A stretch of DNA of 64,000 bases, taken from positions 620,001 through 684,000 of the forward strand of contig NZ_AKIZ01000016.1 in the NCBI RefSeq assembly GCF_000282595.1. Reading direction: 5' to 3'. Positions within the stretch are counted from its first letter, which is position 1, and every line of letters begins with the position of its first letter. The DNA is from Phyllobacterium sp. YR531 (GTDB lineage: Bacteria > Pseudomonadota > Alphaproteobacteria > Rhizobiales > Rhizobiaceae). The position numbers and the translations under genes were made by a program. Below are positions 23,882-33,609 of the stretch, piece after piece. The notes beneath the pieces were generated by a model. That model had not been told where the DNA came from, did not search any database, and was given only the letters and a program-made list of their open reading frames with translations.

Positions 23882-24205
23882 TTAGTTTGCGGCTGGAGCC
23901 ATTGCATCCGGCTTTTTCTTCATGGGCTTCATGGCGTCGCCCTTCATCGCGTCTTTCTTCATAGCATCCGGCTTCATGGCATTTTTTTTCATTGCATACG
24001 GCTTCATGGGATCAGATTTCATGGCGTCTGTTTTCATTGCGTCGCCTTTCATCGGATCAGCCTTCATTGCATCTGGCTTCATCGCGTCATGTTTCTTGAC
24101 CGGCTCAGTCTTCATCGCATCCTCTGCATTTGCGAGACTAACCCCTGCAAGAGCTGTTGCCGCTACAATAGTAACGAGCGCAATACTGCGAGTAAAAACG
24201 TTCAT
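23882..24205 (-). CDS. Pentapeptide MXKDX repeat protein, exported
   Basis: 107 residues from the ATG at 24205, with AAGGAG upstream. The first ~28 residues (MNVFTRSIALVTIVAATALA, then GVSLANA) are a signal peptide. The rest is almost entirely five-residue units of the form DAMKP/DAMKA/DPMKG/DAMKT, about fifteen in a row, ending in a Pro-rich tail. This matches the 'MXKDX repeat' family, exported proteins of unknown role rich in Met and Lys; Met residues could bind copper or be oxidised. It lies between DUF1223 and the cytochrome b/Mo pair on the same strand, opposite the sigma/anti-sigma genes. Confidence 0.88.
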   Translation of the reverse strand: MNVFTRSIALVTIVAATALAGVSLANAEDAMKTEPVKKHDAMKPDAMKADPMKGDAMKTDAMKSDPMKPYAMKKNAMKPDAMKKDAMKGDAMKPMKKKPDAMAPAAN

Positions 24206-24309
24206 AATCATTCTCCTTGGGTTAATGCAGACACGTTGAAACGTGCCTCTAAGTTTCGGATGATCTGACATCCGTTCATCCCGGGTATCGCCAGGAATTC
24301 TTGAACTGG

Positions 24310-25029
24310 TTATTGGTTTGCCGCAGCGACGATTGGACCACCGTCCGGCTCCTGAATCAGAATTGCGTTGCGTAACCCGGCCTTCACGGGAGGCAGTTGC
24401 ACCGTCTCGGCGGTGCCGGTCCATGTGCCGAGTTTCGTCAGACCATGGACGACGTTCTTGTGGGGTAGTGTCTCACCACTGTTCTCACCACGCTTCACGG
24501 GAACATTGACCACGTGCTCATCATAAGTGACGAGCCATATATCCGCTTTACCTTTCGGTGCTGCCCCCGCCCCGATCGTTAATATTCCTTTGCCCAGCTC
24601 CAACGTCGGCCCGGCGAGCGTACCCTTCTCGGCAATAAGCTGATCGACTTCTGATAATCTATTGCCAACTACATCGGCGCGACCATTGACGACCATCTGC
24701 GGAGTGAACGGACCGTCCCGGCCCAATGGCTGCTCATAAACCTCCTGCCGATCGGTGAATTCTTTTCTGGCAAAAATATCCTTCCAGCCAAGCCGGTCCC
24801 AATAGGTAACGCCATAACTTAATGCCAGCACATCCTGACGCTTGCTCAGCTCGATAAGATTTGCATTGGCAGGTGGGCACGACGAACAGCCTTGGCTGGT
24901 AAACAATTCAACAACCGTCAAAGGCTTAATTGCATCGGCAAGGGCACGTTCCGACGCCATGCCCGTCGCTGCAACTGCTGCGACAAGAACGATGCTGCGC
25001 AATCCCGTACGCATACGTTGAACAACCAT
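24310..25029 (-). CDS. DUF1223 thioredoxin-like exported protein
   Basis: A 239-residue protein with an N-terminal signal (SIVLVAAVAATGMASERALA). VVELFTSQGCSSCPPANANL is the DUF1223 signature with a CxxC motif of thioredoxin type, followed by YWDRLGWKDIFARKEFTDRQ and GPFTPQMVVNGRADVVG. Members are periplasmic proteins with a probable redox function. GGAGG precedes the ATG. A GTAACC-N16-CGTAT motif, like promoters read by SigF/EcfF-type sigma factors, lies about 50-75 bases upstream on the same strand. This links it to the divergent sigma gene. Confidence 0.9.
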   Translation of the reverse strand: MVVQRMRTGLRSIVLVAAVAATGMASERALADAIKPLTVVELFTSQGCSSCPPANANLIELSKRQDVLALSYGVTYWDRLGWKDIFARKEFTDRQEVYEQPLGRDGPFTPQMVVNGRADVVGNRLSEVDQLIAEKGTLAGPTLELGKGILTIGAGAAPKGKADIWLVTYDEHVVNVPVKRGENSGETLPHKNVVHGLTKLGTWTGTAETVQLPPVKAGLRNAILIQEPDGGPIVAAANQ

Positions 25030-25078
25030 ATCAACCTCCTCGGTTCACGTGGCCTGCTTTTGCTGGTCACATCAAGCA

Positions 25079-25105
25079 ATACGGGTGGAGGTAGAAATTG
25101 GTTAC
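25079..25105 (-). promoter_or_regulatory. Candidate ECF (SigF/EcfF-type) promoter of DUF1223
   Basis: On the minus strand GTAACC (25105-25100) is followed after 16 bases by CGTAT (25083-25079). The -35 GTAACC and -10 CG-rich boxes at this spacing resemble the SigF/EcfF promoter of Caulobacter and Bradyrhizobium as I recall it. The downstream gene is DUF1223. Seen: the motif. Inferred: its use. Confidence 0.55.
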
Positions 25106-25184
25106 AGCGATCACGGATTGGTGATCGTTTGCTGGAAGTTTCTGCATTGCGCCATTGACGTTTCAAGCGCCTGCACGCCATGCT

Positions 25185-25210
25185 GTAACTTTTCTGCAGC
25201 CCGTGCGAAT
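25185..25210 (+). promoter_or_regulatory. Candidate autoregulatory ECF promoter of the sigma gene
   Basis: GTAAC (25185-25189), 16 bases, then CGAAT (25206-25210), 17 bases before the GTG start of the sigma gene. It has the same box composition as the divergent motif at 25079-25105, with the spacing differing by one base depending on how the -35 box is drawn. Autoregulation is usual for this sigma class. Confidence 0.5.
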
Positions 25211-25226
25211 AAGGAATTGAAACGGA

Positions 25227-25781
25227 GTGCATTCTGTCGAAACGCGACTGAAAGAATTGATGCTTGCAAGTCTTGCAGGTGATGCGCGCAGCTATGCCGT
25301 TCTGCTGAACGATGTAGCAAAGCATCTTCGCGTTTATTTTCTGCGGCGGCTGGCTGAATCCCACAAAGCTGATGCCGACGATCTTGTGCAGGATACGTTG
25401 ATGGCATTGCATGCAAAACGGGCCACCTATGAAATCGACCGCCCTTTTACCGCTTGGCTGCACGCTATAGCGCGATACAAGCTGATAGATCATTTCAGGC
25501 GCAACAAGCTGCGTATCACGGTACCTCTGGATGACGCTGAAGATTTGATCCCGGTTGATTATTCTGATGTGGCAGCTAACCGGATGGATGTGGAAAGCCT
25601 GTTGCAGTCAGTACCGGAAAAATCGCGTGAGTTGATCTACCGCACAAAAATCGAAGGTCAGTCCATAGCAGAAGTTGCCACAAGCACCGGACTTTCGGAA
25701 TCAGCGGTCAAAGTGGGCATACACAGAGGCATCAAGGCGATCGCCGCAAAACTGAAAGGACGGGCACATGGCAACGGATGA
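25227..25781 (+). CDS. ECF RNA polymerase sigma factor (SigF/EcfF-like)
   Basis: A 184-residue protein starting at GTG. Region 2 is LRVYFLRRLAESHKADADDL followed by VQDTLMALHAKRATYEIDRP and FTAWLHAIARYKLIDHFRR; region 4 is LLQSVPEKSRELIYRTKIEG followed by QSIAEVATSTGLSESAVKVG. The downstream gene is an NrsF anti-sigma factor that overlaps it by 14 bases, the arrangement of the Caulobacter SigF-NrsF system, which responds to heavy metal and oxidative stress. The candidate regulon includes itself and the divergent DUF1223 gene. Confidence 0.92.
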   Translation: MHSVETRLKELMLASLAGDARSYAVLLNDVAKHLRVYFLRRLAESHKADADDLVQDTLMALHAKRATYEIDRPFTAWLHAIARYKLIDHFRRNKLRITVPLDDAEDLIPVDYSDVAANRMDVESLLQSVPEKSRELIYRTKIEGQSIAEVATSTGLSESAVKVGIHRGIKAIAAKLKGRAHGNG

Positions 25782-26409
25782 CTTGATTGCGCGTCTCGCA
25801 CGTGACTTGAAACCCGTACCACGCAGCAGCGTAGCTAAAAGGGTCGCTATTGGCCTCGGTCTCGGTTTTGCCGCGTCCTGGCTCCTGATGGTCTGGTGGC
25901 TAGGCATGCGGCCCGACCTTATGGAAGCCTCCGCCACAATGCCGTTTTGGGGAAAGCTGGCTTATACACTTCTTCTTGCCGTTATCGGCGCGTGGGCGGT
26001 CAAGCGAATTGCCTATCCGCTGGGGAGCATCGTCATCAACTTGATTCTGATGGCAGTAGCACTCTTTGCATTCGGGATATTGGCAGCCGGCATCTTCGCC
26101 ATGGCACCGCCCCAAGATCACTATGGAATGCTCACCGGCAAATCGATTGCGGTCTGCACGTTCAACATCGTCCTATTGTCCATGCCCCTGCTTATTGCCG
26201 CATTTTGGGTTTTGCGCGGGCTGGCACCTACGCGCCTGACATCCGCGGGCGCTGCGGCTGGCATTGCTGCCGGAGCAATTGGTTCAGTGATCTATTCCTT
26301 CCACTGCACCGAAAGCGCGATGCCCTTTGTCGCTATCTGGTATACGCTCGGAGTATTGATACCCGGCCTCATCGGTGCTGTGGCCGGGCGCTTCTTTCTC
26401 AGGTGGTAG
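25768..26409 (+). CDS. NrsF-type membrane anti-sigma factor (DUF1109)
   Basis: A 213-residue protein. The soluble N-terminus (DDLIARLARDLKPVPRSSVA) is followed by about six transmembrane segments. CTFNIVLLSMPLLIAAFWVL and YSFHCTESAMPFVAIWYTLG hold the conserved Cys and His residues of NrsF, which in Caulobacter are needed to sense chromate or cadmium. It holds the ECF sigma factor inactive at the membrane until stress. Translation is probably coupled to the sigma gene; AAAGGACGG precedes the ATG. Confidence 0.92.
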   Translation: MATDDLIARLARDLKPVPRSSVAKRVAIGLGLGFAASWLLMVWWLGMRPDLMEASATMPFWGKLAYTLLLAVIGAWAVKRIAYPLGSIVINLILMAVALFAFGILAAGIFAMAPPQDHYGMLTGKSIAVCTFNIVLLSMPLLIAAFWVLRGLAPTRLTSAGAAAGIAAGAIGSVIYSFHCTESAMPFVAIWYTLGVLIPGLIGAVAGRFFLRW

Positions 26410-26413
26410 AAGC

Positions 26414-27523
26414 CTATCTGACATCTACCCAGCGTTGATCCTTGAACGAACGGGCCATCGCATGAACTGTCCGTTCTATTTCCAAACCGTCCGCAAATTC
26501 GATCAGATGTGCCGGTTGGCCTTCAATACGCTTGATCAACTCGTGGCATTCGATGATCTTGAGATCGTTAAAGCCCAGACCGTGACCTGGCGCAGGAATG
26601 AAGCGGCCATAAGGTTCATGATGCGGCGCTGTCAGGATCGTCCGGTACCCCTGCTCCGTCGGGCGGTCTGATGTAACATAAAGCTGAAACTCATTTGCCC
26701 GTTCCTGATCGAAGAGGATCGAGCCTTTCGAACCGAATATCTGCAATGCAATGCGGCCCTTCCGGCCCCAGGCGGAGCGGTTAACCTGTAGTGTGCCCGC
26801 TACGCCGTTTTCCATATGCATCAGCACGCTGGCGCTGTCATAGGTTTCGACGGCGCGGCTCGAACCGTCTTCGGTTTTGCGGCTCGCATAGGGCTTTGCC
26901 ATATCGCACATAACACGCGATACACGACCGAAAAGCGCAAACAGCAATGACAAAGGGTGCACTGCGAAATCATCAAGCGCACCGTAGCCGGATGTTGCTT
27001 CATGCTTCCAGTAGAACAGCGCATCGGGATCGGCCATGAAATCTTCATCCATCTCAATGCGCAGATGGTTTATTTCACCGATAATTTTCTCATCAAGCAG
27101 CTTGCGAATATGACGGATCGCCGGTCCTTGCGTGTAATTATAGCCTAGCGCTGCCACCTTTCCCGATTGCGCTGCCGCTGCCGCCATGGCCTCCGCTTCG
27201 CTAAAACCCGGCGCCATTGGCTTTTCGCACCAGACATGCTTGCCGGCCTTCAAGGCTTCGATGGCCATTTCCGGATGAAACTGATTTGGCGTGGTGATGG
27301 AAACCACATCCACCTGCGGATCGTTGATGACTTCACGCCAATCACCCGATGCGCGGCGAAACCCAAATTCACTCGCCCGCTCTACGGCAAGCCGCTCATT
27401 GGCTTCGCCAAGATGCACAAGGGATATGTCTGGACCGTCGCCAAAAACGGCACGAACGGAGTTCCACGCCAAAGCGTGGCATTTGCCCATAAAACCAGTT
27501 CCAATCAGTCCAACACCCAGCAT
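26414..27523 (-). CDS. Gfo/Idh/MocA family oxidoreductase (inositol-locus dehydrogenase)
   Basis: A 369-residue protein. VGLIGTGFMGKCHALAWNSV is the NAD(P)-binding start, GKHVWCEKPMAPGFSEAEAM the EKP motif with a catalytic Lys, and SGYGALDDFAVHPLSLLFAL the His-containing active-site block. It is divergent from the iolR-type gene, with a candidate IolR site between them, so it is probably co-regulated with inositol use. It could oxidise an inositol stereoisomer, but the substrate is not readable. It differs clearly from the IolG at 34526. Confidence 0.85.
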   Translation of the reverse strand: MLGVGLIGTGFMGKCHALAWNSVRAVFGDGPDISLVHLGEANERLAVERASEFGFRRASGDWREVINDPQVDVVSITTPNQFHPEMAIEALKAGKHVWCEKPMAPGFSEAEAMAAAAAQSGKVAALGYNYTQGPAIRHIRKLLDEKIIGEINHLRIEMDEDFMADPDALFYWKHEATSGYGALDDFAVHPLSLLFALFGRVSRVMCDMAKPYASRKTEDGSSRAVETYDSASVLMHMENGVAGTLQVNRSAWGRKGRIALQIFGSKGSILFDQERANEFQLYVTSDRPTEQGYRTILTAPHHEPYGRFIPAPGHGLGFNDLKIIECHELIKRIEGQPAHLIEFADGLEIERTVHAMARSFKDQRWVDVR

Positions 27524-27579
27524 CGACTTTCTCCAGCGCTTGCGAATGTTGAATGAAATAATCTATAACAGACAGAAAT

Positions 27580-27593
27580 GGAATAACTGATCC
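27580..27593. promoter_or_regulatory. Candidate IolR operator (GGAA-N6-ATCC)
   Basis: GGAA-TAACTG-ATCC, one base off the GGAA-N6-TTCC motif described for Sinorhizobium IolR, in the divergent gap between the Gfo/Idh gene and the regulator gene. It could serve both directions. Confidence 0.5.
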
Positions 27594-27649
27594 ACTTTGA
27601 TATAAATATTTTGCTTTGTATGATGTCAGCCATTGGGGAAACGATTCGG

Positions 27650-28492
27650 ATGGGCATTATGGACAATGGAGCGGAGTTGCCGCGGGACTTCGACGCATTG
27701 CGTAATCTCATTCTTGAACGGCGCGATGTTCTTCCCAAACGTTTGGCTCAGATTGCCGCCTATGCTCTAAGCAATCCGGACGAAATTGCATTTGGCACTG
27801 CGGCCAGCATTGCCAGCACGGCTGGCGTACAACCTTCCACACTTATTCGTTTTGCCCAGCACCTTGGTTTCGACGGATTCACCAGCCTGCAATCGGTATT
27901 TCGCGAACGCCTGCGCGAGCGGCAAGTGTCCTACGAAGAACGGCTTTCCGCGCTGCATGGCGACACGGAAGGCCTCTCCAAAAACCGAGCCATTCTCAAT
28001 GGTTTTCTTGGCGCAGCCAGCCAATCAGTGGAAACAATCTCACGTCAGGTCGAAGATGACGTGCTGGATCGTGCAGTCGATATTCTGGCGGGTGCCGAGA
28101 CCATCTATCTTTTGGCTCGCCGCCGCTCCTATCCTATTACCGCCTATATGGCTTACGCTTTCGGCAAATTGAGAATCCGCAACCAATTGATTGAATCGAC
28201 TGCGGGCATCGATCCGGAAATCCTTTCATTCGCAGGCCCAGCAGATGCGGCAATTGCCATCAGCTTTTCTCCATATGCATCGGCGACCATCGAGCATGCT
28301 GCTGCGCTTGCCGCACGCAATGTGCCAGTTATTGCCATCACCGACAGCGCATTCTCGCCTCTCGCTCAATCGGCAAAAGTCTGGTTTGAAGCCGCCGAAG
28401 GCGATTTCTCCGGCTTCCGCTCCCTGTCCGGCACAATGGCACTTGCAATGGCTCTTACCGTCAGCGTGGCAGAGCGTCGGCGAAAAGTTTGA
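27650..28492 (+). CDS. iolR: MurR/RpiR family transcriptional regulator (IolR)
   Basis: 280 residues from the ATG at 27650, with GGGGAA nine bases upstream; several in-frame starts lie further 5' without a ribosome site. The N-terminal HTH_6 domain is VLPKRLAQIAAYALSNPDEI with AGVQPSTLIRFAQHLGFDG. The C-terminal SIS sugar-phosphate-binding domain runs over residues ~125-265 (DILAGAETIYLLARRRSYPI, VPVIAITDSAFSPLAQSAKV). RpiR-type regulators repress the inositol genes in rhizobia and are relieved by a phosphorylated intermediate. It sits directly before iolC. Confidence 0.85.
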   Translation: MGIMDNGAELPRDFDALRNLILERRDVLPKRLAQIAAYALSNPDEIAFGTAASIASTAGVQPSTLIRFAQHLGFDGFTSLQSVFRERLRERQVSYEERLSALHGDTEGLSKNRAILNGFLGAASQSVETISRQVEDDVLDRAVDILAGAETIYLLARRRSYPITAYMAYAFGKLRIRNQLIESTAGIDPEILSFAGPADAAIAISFSPYASATIEHAAALAARNVPVIAITDSAFSPLAQSAKVWFEAAEGDFSGFRSLSGTMALAMALTVSVAERRRKV

Positions 28493-28510
28493 ACATCTGG
28501 AATATCAAAA

Positions 28511-28524
28511 AGAATATACATTCC
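28511..28524. promoter_or_regulatory. Candidate IolR operator before iolC (AGAA-N6-TTCC)
   Basis: AGAA-TATACA-TTCC, about 93 bases before the iolC start, one base off GGAA-N6-TTCC. GGAATATC follows the iolR stop directly upstream, making an AT-rich, partly symmetrical region. Confidence 0.5.
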
Positions 28525-28616
28525 ATATTGACGATTCGATAGAATTATTATTTCATATAGGAAAATTACCAGCCGTTTCGGCTCGGGATATATGATCAGA
28601 ATATCGGGAGGACGAC

Positions 28617-30545
28617 ATGGATAGAACTGATGCAAGCAAGCCGCTTGATGTCATTACCATCGGACGTTCGTCAGTTGATCTTTACGGCCAGCAAATCGGC
28701 TCGCGCCTTGAGGACATCACTTCATTTGCAAAATCCGTCGGTGGGTGCCCGGCGAATATCGCCATTGGTACGGCACGGCTTGGCCTGCGTTCGGCTCTGC
28801 TTTCACGTGTCGGCAATGAGCAGATGGGGCGCTTCATCCGCGAACAGATGGTGCGCGAAGGCGTTGCCACAACGGGCGTTATCACCGACCCTAAGCGCCT
28901 ATCGGCATTGGTCATTCTTTCCGTGGAGAATGATAAAAGCTTTCCGCTGATTTTCTATCGCGAAGACTGTGCCGATATGGCGCTTGAAGAGAGCGATATC
29001 GATCCCGAATTCATTGGCTCCGCCCGCGCAATTGTCGTAACTGGCACGCATTTTTCCAAGCCGAAACCTGATGCAGCGCAACGCAAGGCCATCCGCCTGA
29101 TGAAAGAGGCAGGCGGAAAAGTGGTGTTTGATATCGATTATCGCCCAAATCTGTGGGGCCTTGCGGGTCATGGCGACGGGGATAGCCGTTACATTGCTTC
29201 CGATGCTGTTTCAAACCACCTCAAGACCGTGCTGGCCGATTGCGATCTCATAGTTGGCACAGAAGAAGAAGTCCTCATTGCATCAGGTGAAGATGATCTC
29301 CTGAGCGCGCTGAAGACCATCCGTGCGCTATCGAAGGGAACAATCGTTCTCAAGCGAGGCCCCATGGGCTGTATCGTTTATGAAGGAGCGATTTCCGACG
29401 ATCTGGAAGATGGTATCGTTGGCAAAGGCTTTCCAATTGAAGTGTTCAATGTTCTGGGAGCAGGTGACGCTTTCATGTCAGGATTGCTTCGCGGTTGGCT
29501 TGGTGGTGAATCCCTTGCAACTGCGGCGACTTGGGCCAATGCATGCGGAGCATTTGCCGTTTCGCGCTTGCTCTGCTCACCGGAAATACCGACCTTCACA
29601 GAGCTGCAGTTTTTCCTTGATCATGGCAGCAAGCAGTACGCTTTGCGGAAGGATGAGGCCATCAATCATGTCCATTGGGCGACAACGCGTCGCCGCGAAA
29701 TTCCTTCAATGATGACTTTTGCCATTGATCACCGCGTTCAGCTTGAAGAACTTGTCGGCAAGTTTGGTGTCGATATCTCGAAGGTAGGCGAATTCAAGGA
29801 GCTGGCAGTAAAGGCTGCTGCCAAAGTCGCAGATGGCCGTAGCGGCTACGGCATGCTGCTTGACGAAAAATTTGGTCGCGAGGCGATGTTTGAGTTTGCC
29901 CGGCATAATTTCGATTGGCTTGGACGCCCGGTCGAGCTTCCGGGGTCACGTCCTTTGCGGTTCGAATTCTCTCAGGATATTGGCTCGCAGCTAGCAGAAT
30001 GGCCCGTCGATCATTGCATCAAATGTCTGTGCTTTTATCATCCCGACGATCCTGCCGATCTGAAACTGGAGCAGCAACAGAAGTTGCGCACCCTGTTTGA
30101 GGCTGCACGCAAGGTCGGGCGCGAATTGCTGATCGAGATCATTGCGGGCAAGCATGGGTCGCTTGACGACAACACCATACCGAGAGCGCTGGAAGAACTT
30201 TATACACTCGGCATCAAGCCGGACTGGTGGAAGCTTGAACCGCAAGCCTCTTCAACTGCCTGGAAAAACATCGAAACGGTCATCGAAAAGAATGATCCAT
30301 GGTGCCGCGGTGTGGTTCTTCTTGGGCTTGAAGCACCACACGATGAGTTGGAGGCCGCTTTTGGAGCAACTGCCAGTGCGCCTGTCGTCAAAGGTTTTGC
30401 TGTCGGGCGTACAATCTTCATGGATGCAGCAGAAGGCTGGCTTTCCGGCAAGCTGTCCGACGAGGACGCGATAAATGAGATGGCGGATCGTTTCGAAAAA
30501 TTGACCAAGGCATGGCTTGCCAGCCGTAACGCAAAAGCGGCATAG
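28617..30545 (+). CDS. iolC: Bifunctional 5-dehydro-2-deoxygluconokinase / phosphogluconate aldolase (IolC-DUF2090)
   Basis: A 642-residue fusion. Residues 1-~320 are a PfkB sugar kinase: IGRSSVDLYGQQIG, GGCPANIAIGTARLGLRSAL and NVLGAGDAFMSGLLRGWLGG (GAGD catalytic site). Residues ~340-640 are the DUF2090 domain (WATTRRREIPSMMTFAIDHR, FDWLGRPVELPGSRPLRFEF), the IolJ-like aldolase. The two steps phosphorylate 5-dehydro-2-deoxygluconate and split the product to dihydroxyacetone phosphate and malonate semialdehyde. GGGAGGACG precedes the ATG. The fused form is common in alphaproteobacteria. Confidence 0.95.
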   Translation: MDRTDASKPLDVITIGRSSVDLYGQQIGSRLEDITSFAKSVGGCPANIAIGTARLGLRSALLSRVGNEQMGRFIREQMVREGVATTGVITDPKRLSALVILSVENDKSFPLIFYREDCADMALEESDIDPEFIGSARAIVVTGTHFSKPKPDAAQRKAIRLMKEAGGKVVFDIDYRPNLWGLAGHGDGDSRYIASDAVSNHLKTVLADCDLIVGTEEEVLIASGEDDLLSALKTIRALSKGTIVLKRGPMGCIVYEGAISDDLEDGIVGKGFPIEVFNVLGAGDAFMSGLLRGWLGGESLATAATWANACGAFAVSRLLCSPEIPTFTELQFFLDHGSKQYALRKDEAINHVHWATTRRREIPSMMTFAIDHRVQLEELVGKFGVDISKVGEFKELAVKAAAKVADGRSGYGMLLDEKFGREAMFEFARHNFDWLGRPVELPGSRPLRFEFSQDIGSQLAEWPVDHCIKCLCFYHPDDPADLKLEQQQKLRTLFEAARKVGRELLIEIIAGKHGSLDDNTIPRALEELYTLGIKPDWWKLEPQASSTAWKNIETVIEKNDPWCRGVVLLGLEAPHDELEAAFGATASAPVVKGFAVGRTIFMDAAEGWLSGKLSDEDAINEMADRFEKLTKAWLASRNAKAA

Positions 30546-30620
30546 CAAAAGCATTCCAATGAATATGGAAACCGGAGTTTCGCGAGAATTGCGAAAGAAC
30601 GCTTCCGGGAGGAGATTGAC

Positions 30621-32471
<1,851 letters not shown>

Positions 32472-32503
32472 GCTTTTTAAATACTAAGCAAAGGAACTGA
32501 AGA

Positions 32504-33388
32504 ATGATCCGTATCGGGGCGAACCCAATCGGCTGGTCAAATGATGACATGCTGGAAATCGGCGGCGATATTCCGCTGGAAACCTGCCTTGAACAGGCAA
32601 AGGCGGCTGGTTTTACCGGCATGGAGCTTGGCAACAAATTTCCACGCACTGCTGAAAAACTGCGTCCTATACTGGATGCCTATGGTCATAGTCTTGTCAG
32701 CGGCTGGTATTCGACTGAATTGCTGGTCCGCGATGTCGATGTTGAACTCGAAGCCGTAAAAGGCCATGCAACACTGCTGAAAGATATGGGCTGCACTGTT
32801 CTTATTGCAGCTGAAACCTCCAACGCCATTCACTCTAACAAGGAATTGCCGCTTTCAGCTCGGCCGGTCCTGTTGAAATCAGCATGGGATGTCTTTGGTG
32901 AGCGCTACACGCGTTTTGCTGAAGCGATCAAGCAAACCTATGGCTTGCAGCTGGTTTATCATCATCATATGGGCACCGTTGTTCAGGCAGAGTCTGAAAT
33001 CGACCGCTTTATGGAAGTCACAGGCGACGCGGTGAACCTTCTGCTTGATACAGGTCATGCTACATGGGGCGGCGGTGACCCGGCGCGTCTGGCACGTCAC
33101 TACAAAGCGCGTATCGGTCACGTACACTGCAAAGATATTCGCGAAGACGTGATGTGGGCTTCCAACCGCGAAGACTGGTCTTTTCTTGATAGTGTTCTGG
33201 CTGGCGTTTATACGGTTCCCGGTGACGGCATGATCGACTATGTTCGAGTTCTCAAGGAACTCAAGGGCTATAGCGGATGGGTCGTTGTTGAAGCCGAGCA
33301 GGACCCCACGAAAGCCGATCCGGCAACGTATTCCAAGCTTGGATACGGCAATCTCAGCCGCTTCATAAAGGAAGCAGGGCTTGCGTGA
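32504..33388 (+). CDS. iolE: myo-Inosose-2 dehydratase (IolE)
   Basis: A 294-residue TIM-barrel enzyme. GANPIGWSNDDMLEIGGDIP is the N-terminal signature, LQLVYHHHMGTVVQAESEID and VNLLLDTGHATWGGGDPARL carry metal ligands, and IGHVHCKDIREDVM and VVVEAEQDPTKADP complete the set. It dehydrates scyllo-inosose (2-keto-myo-inositol). AAGGAACTG precedes the ATG. Its stop overlaps the GTG start of the small membrane protein (GTGA). Confidence 0.96.
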   Translation: MIRIGANPIGWSNDDMLEIGGDIPLETCLEQAKAAGFTGMELGNKFPRTAEKLRPILDAYGHSLVSGWYSTELLVRDVDVELEAVKGHATLLKDMGCTVLIAAETSNAIHSNKELPLSARPVLLKSAWDVFGERYTRFAEAIKQTYGLQLVYHHHMGTVVQAESEIDRFMEVTGDAVNLLLDTGHATWGGGDPARLARHYKARIGHVHCKDIREDVMWASNREDWSFLDSVLAGVYTVPGDGMIDYVRVLKELKGYSGWVVVEAEQDPTKADPATYSKLGYGNLSRFIKEAGLA

Positions 33389-33606
33389 CTAAAGATTACA
33401 ACCATCCATTCTTCCGCCCATTGTGGCGCAGGATTGCCGTCGTGGCATTTTGCGTTGCTTGGGCAATTTTCGAATTCGTCACCGGAACACCATTCTGGGG
33501 CATTATCGCGCTGGGTTTCGCAGGATATGGCGTCTGGCAGTTCTTCATCATTTACGACGCGTCGGAACCAGTTCCGCCGACGGACATTAACGTCGAGAAG
33601 GAGTGA
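33385..33606 (+). CDS. Small membrane protein inside the iol operon (73 aa)
   Basis: Starts at a GTG that overlaps the iolE stop. Two hydrophobic segments (IAVVAFCVAWAIFEFVTGTP and GIIALGFAGYGVWQFFII) are separated by a short turn, with charged ends. No family is named. The overlap with iolE and the three-base gap to iolB show a real coupled gene, cotranscribed with inositol catabolism. It could be an accessory to a transporter or a membrane tether, but no function is shown. Confidence 0.8.
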   Translation: MTKDYNHPFFRPLWRRIAVVAFCVAWAIFEFVTGTPFWGIIALGFAGYGVWQFFIIYDASEPVPPTDINVEKE

Positions 33607-33609
33607 TCC

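Noticed and set aside
23900-24120. Array of short direct repeats resembling a CRISPR
   Set aside because: The repeats are 15-base coding repeats for the MXKDX protein in one open frame, with no spacers of constant length and no cas genes.
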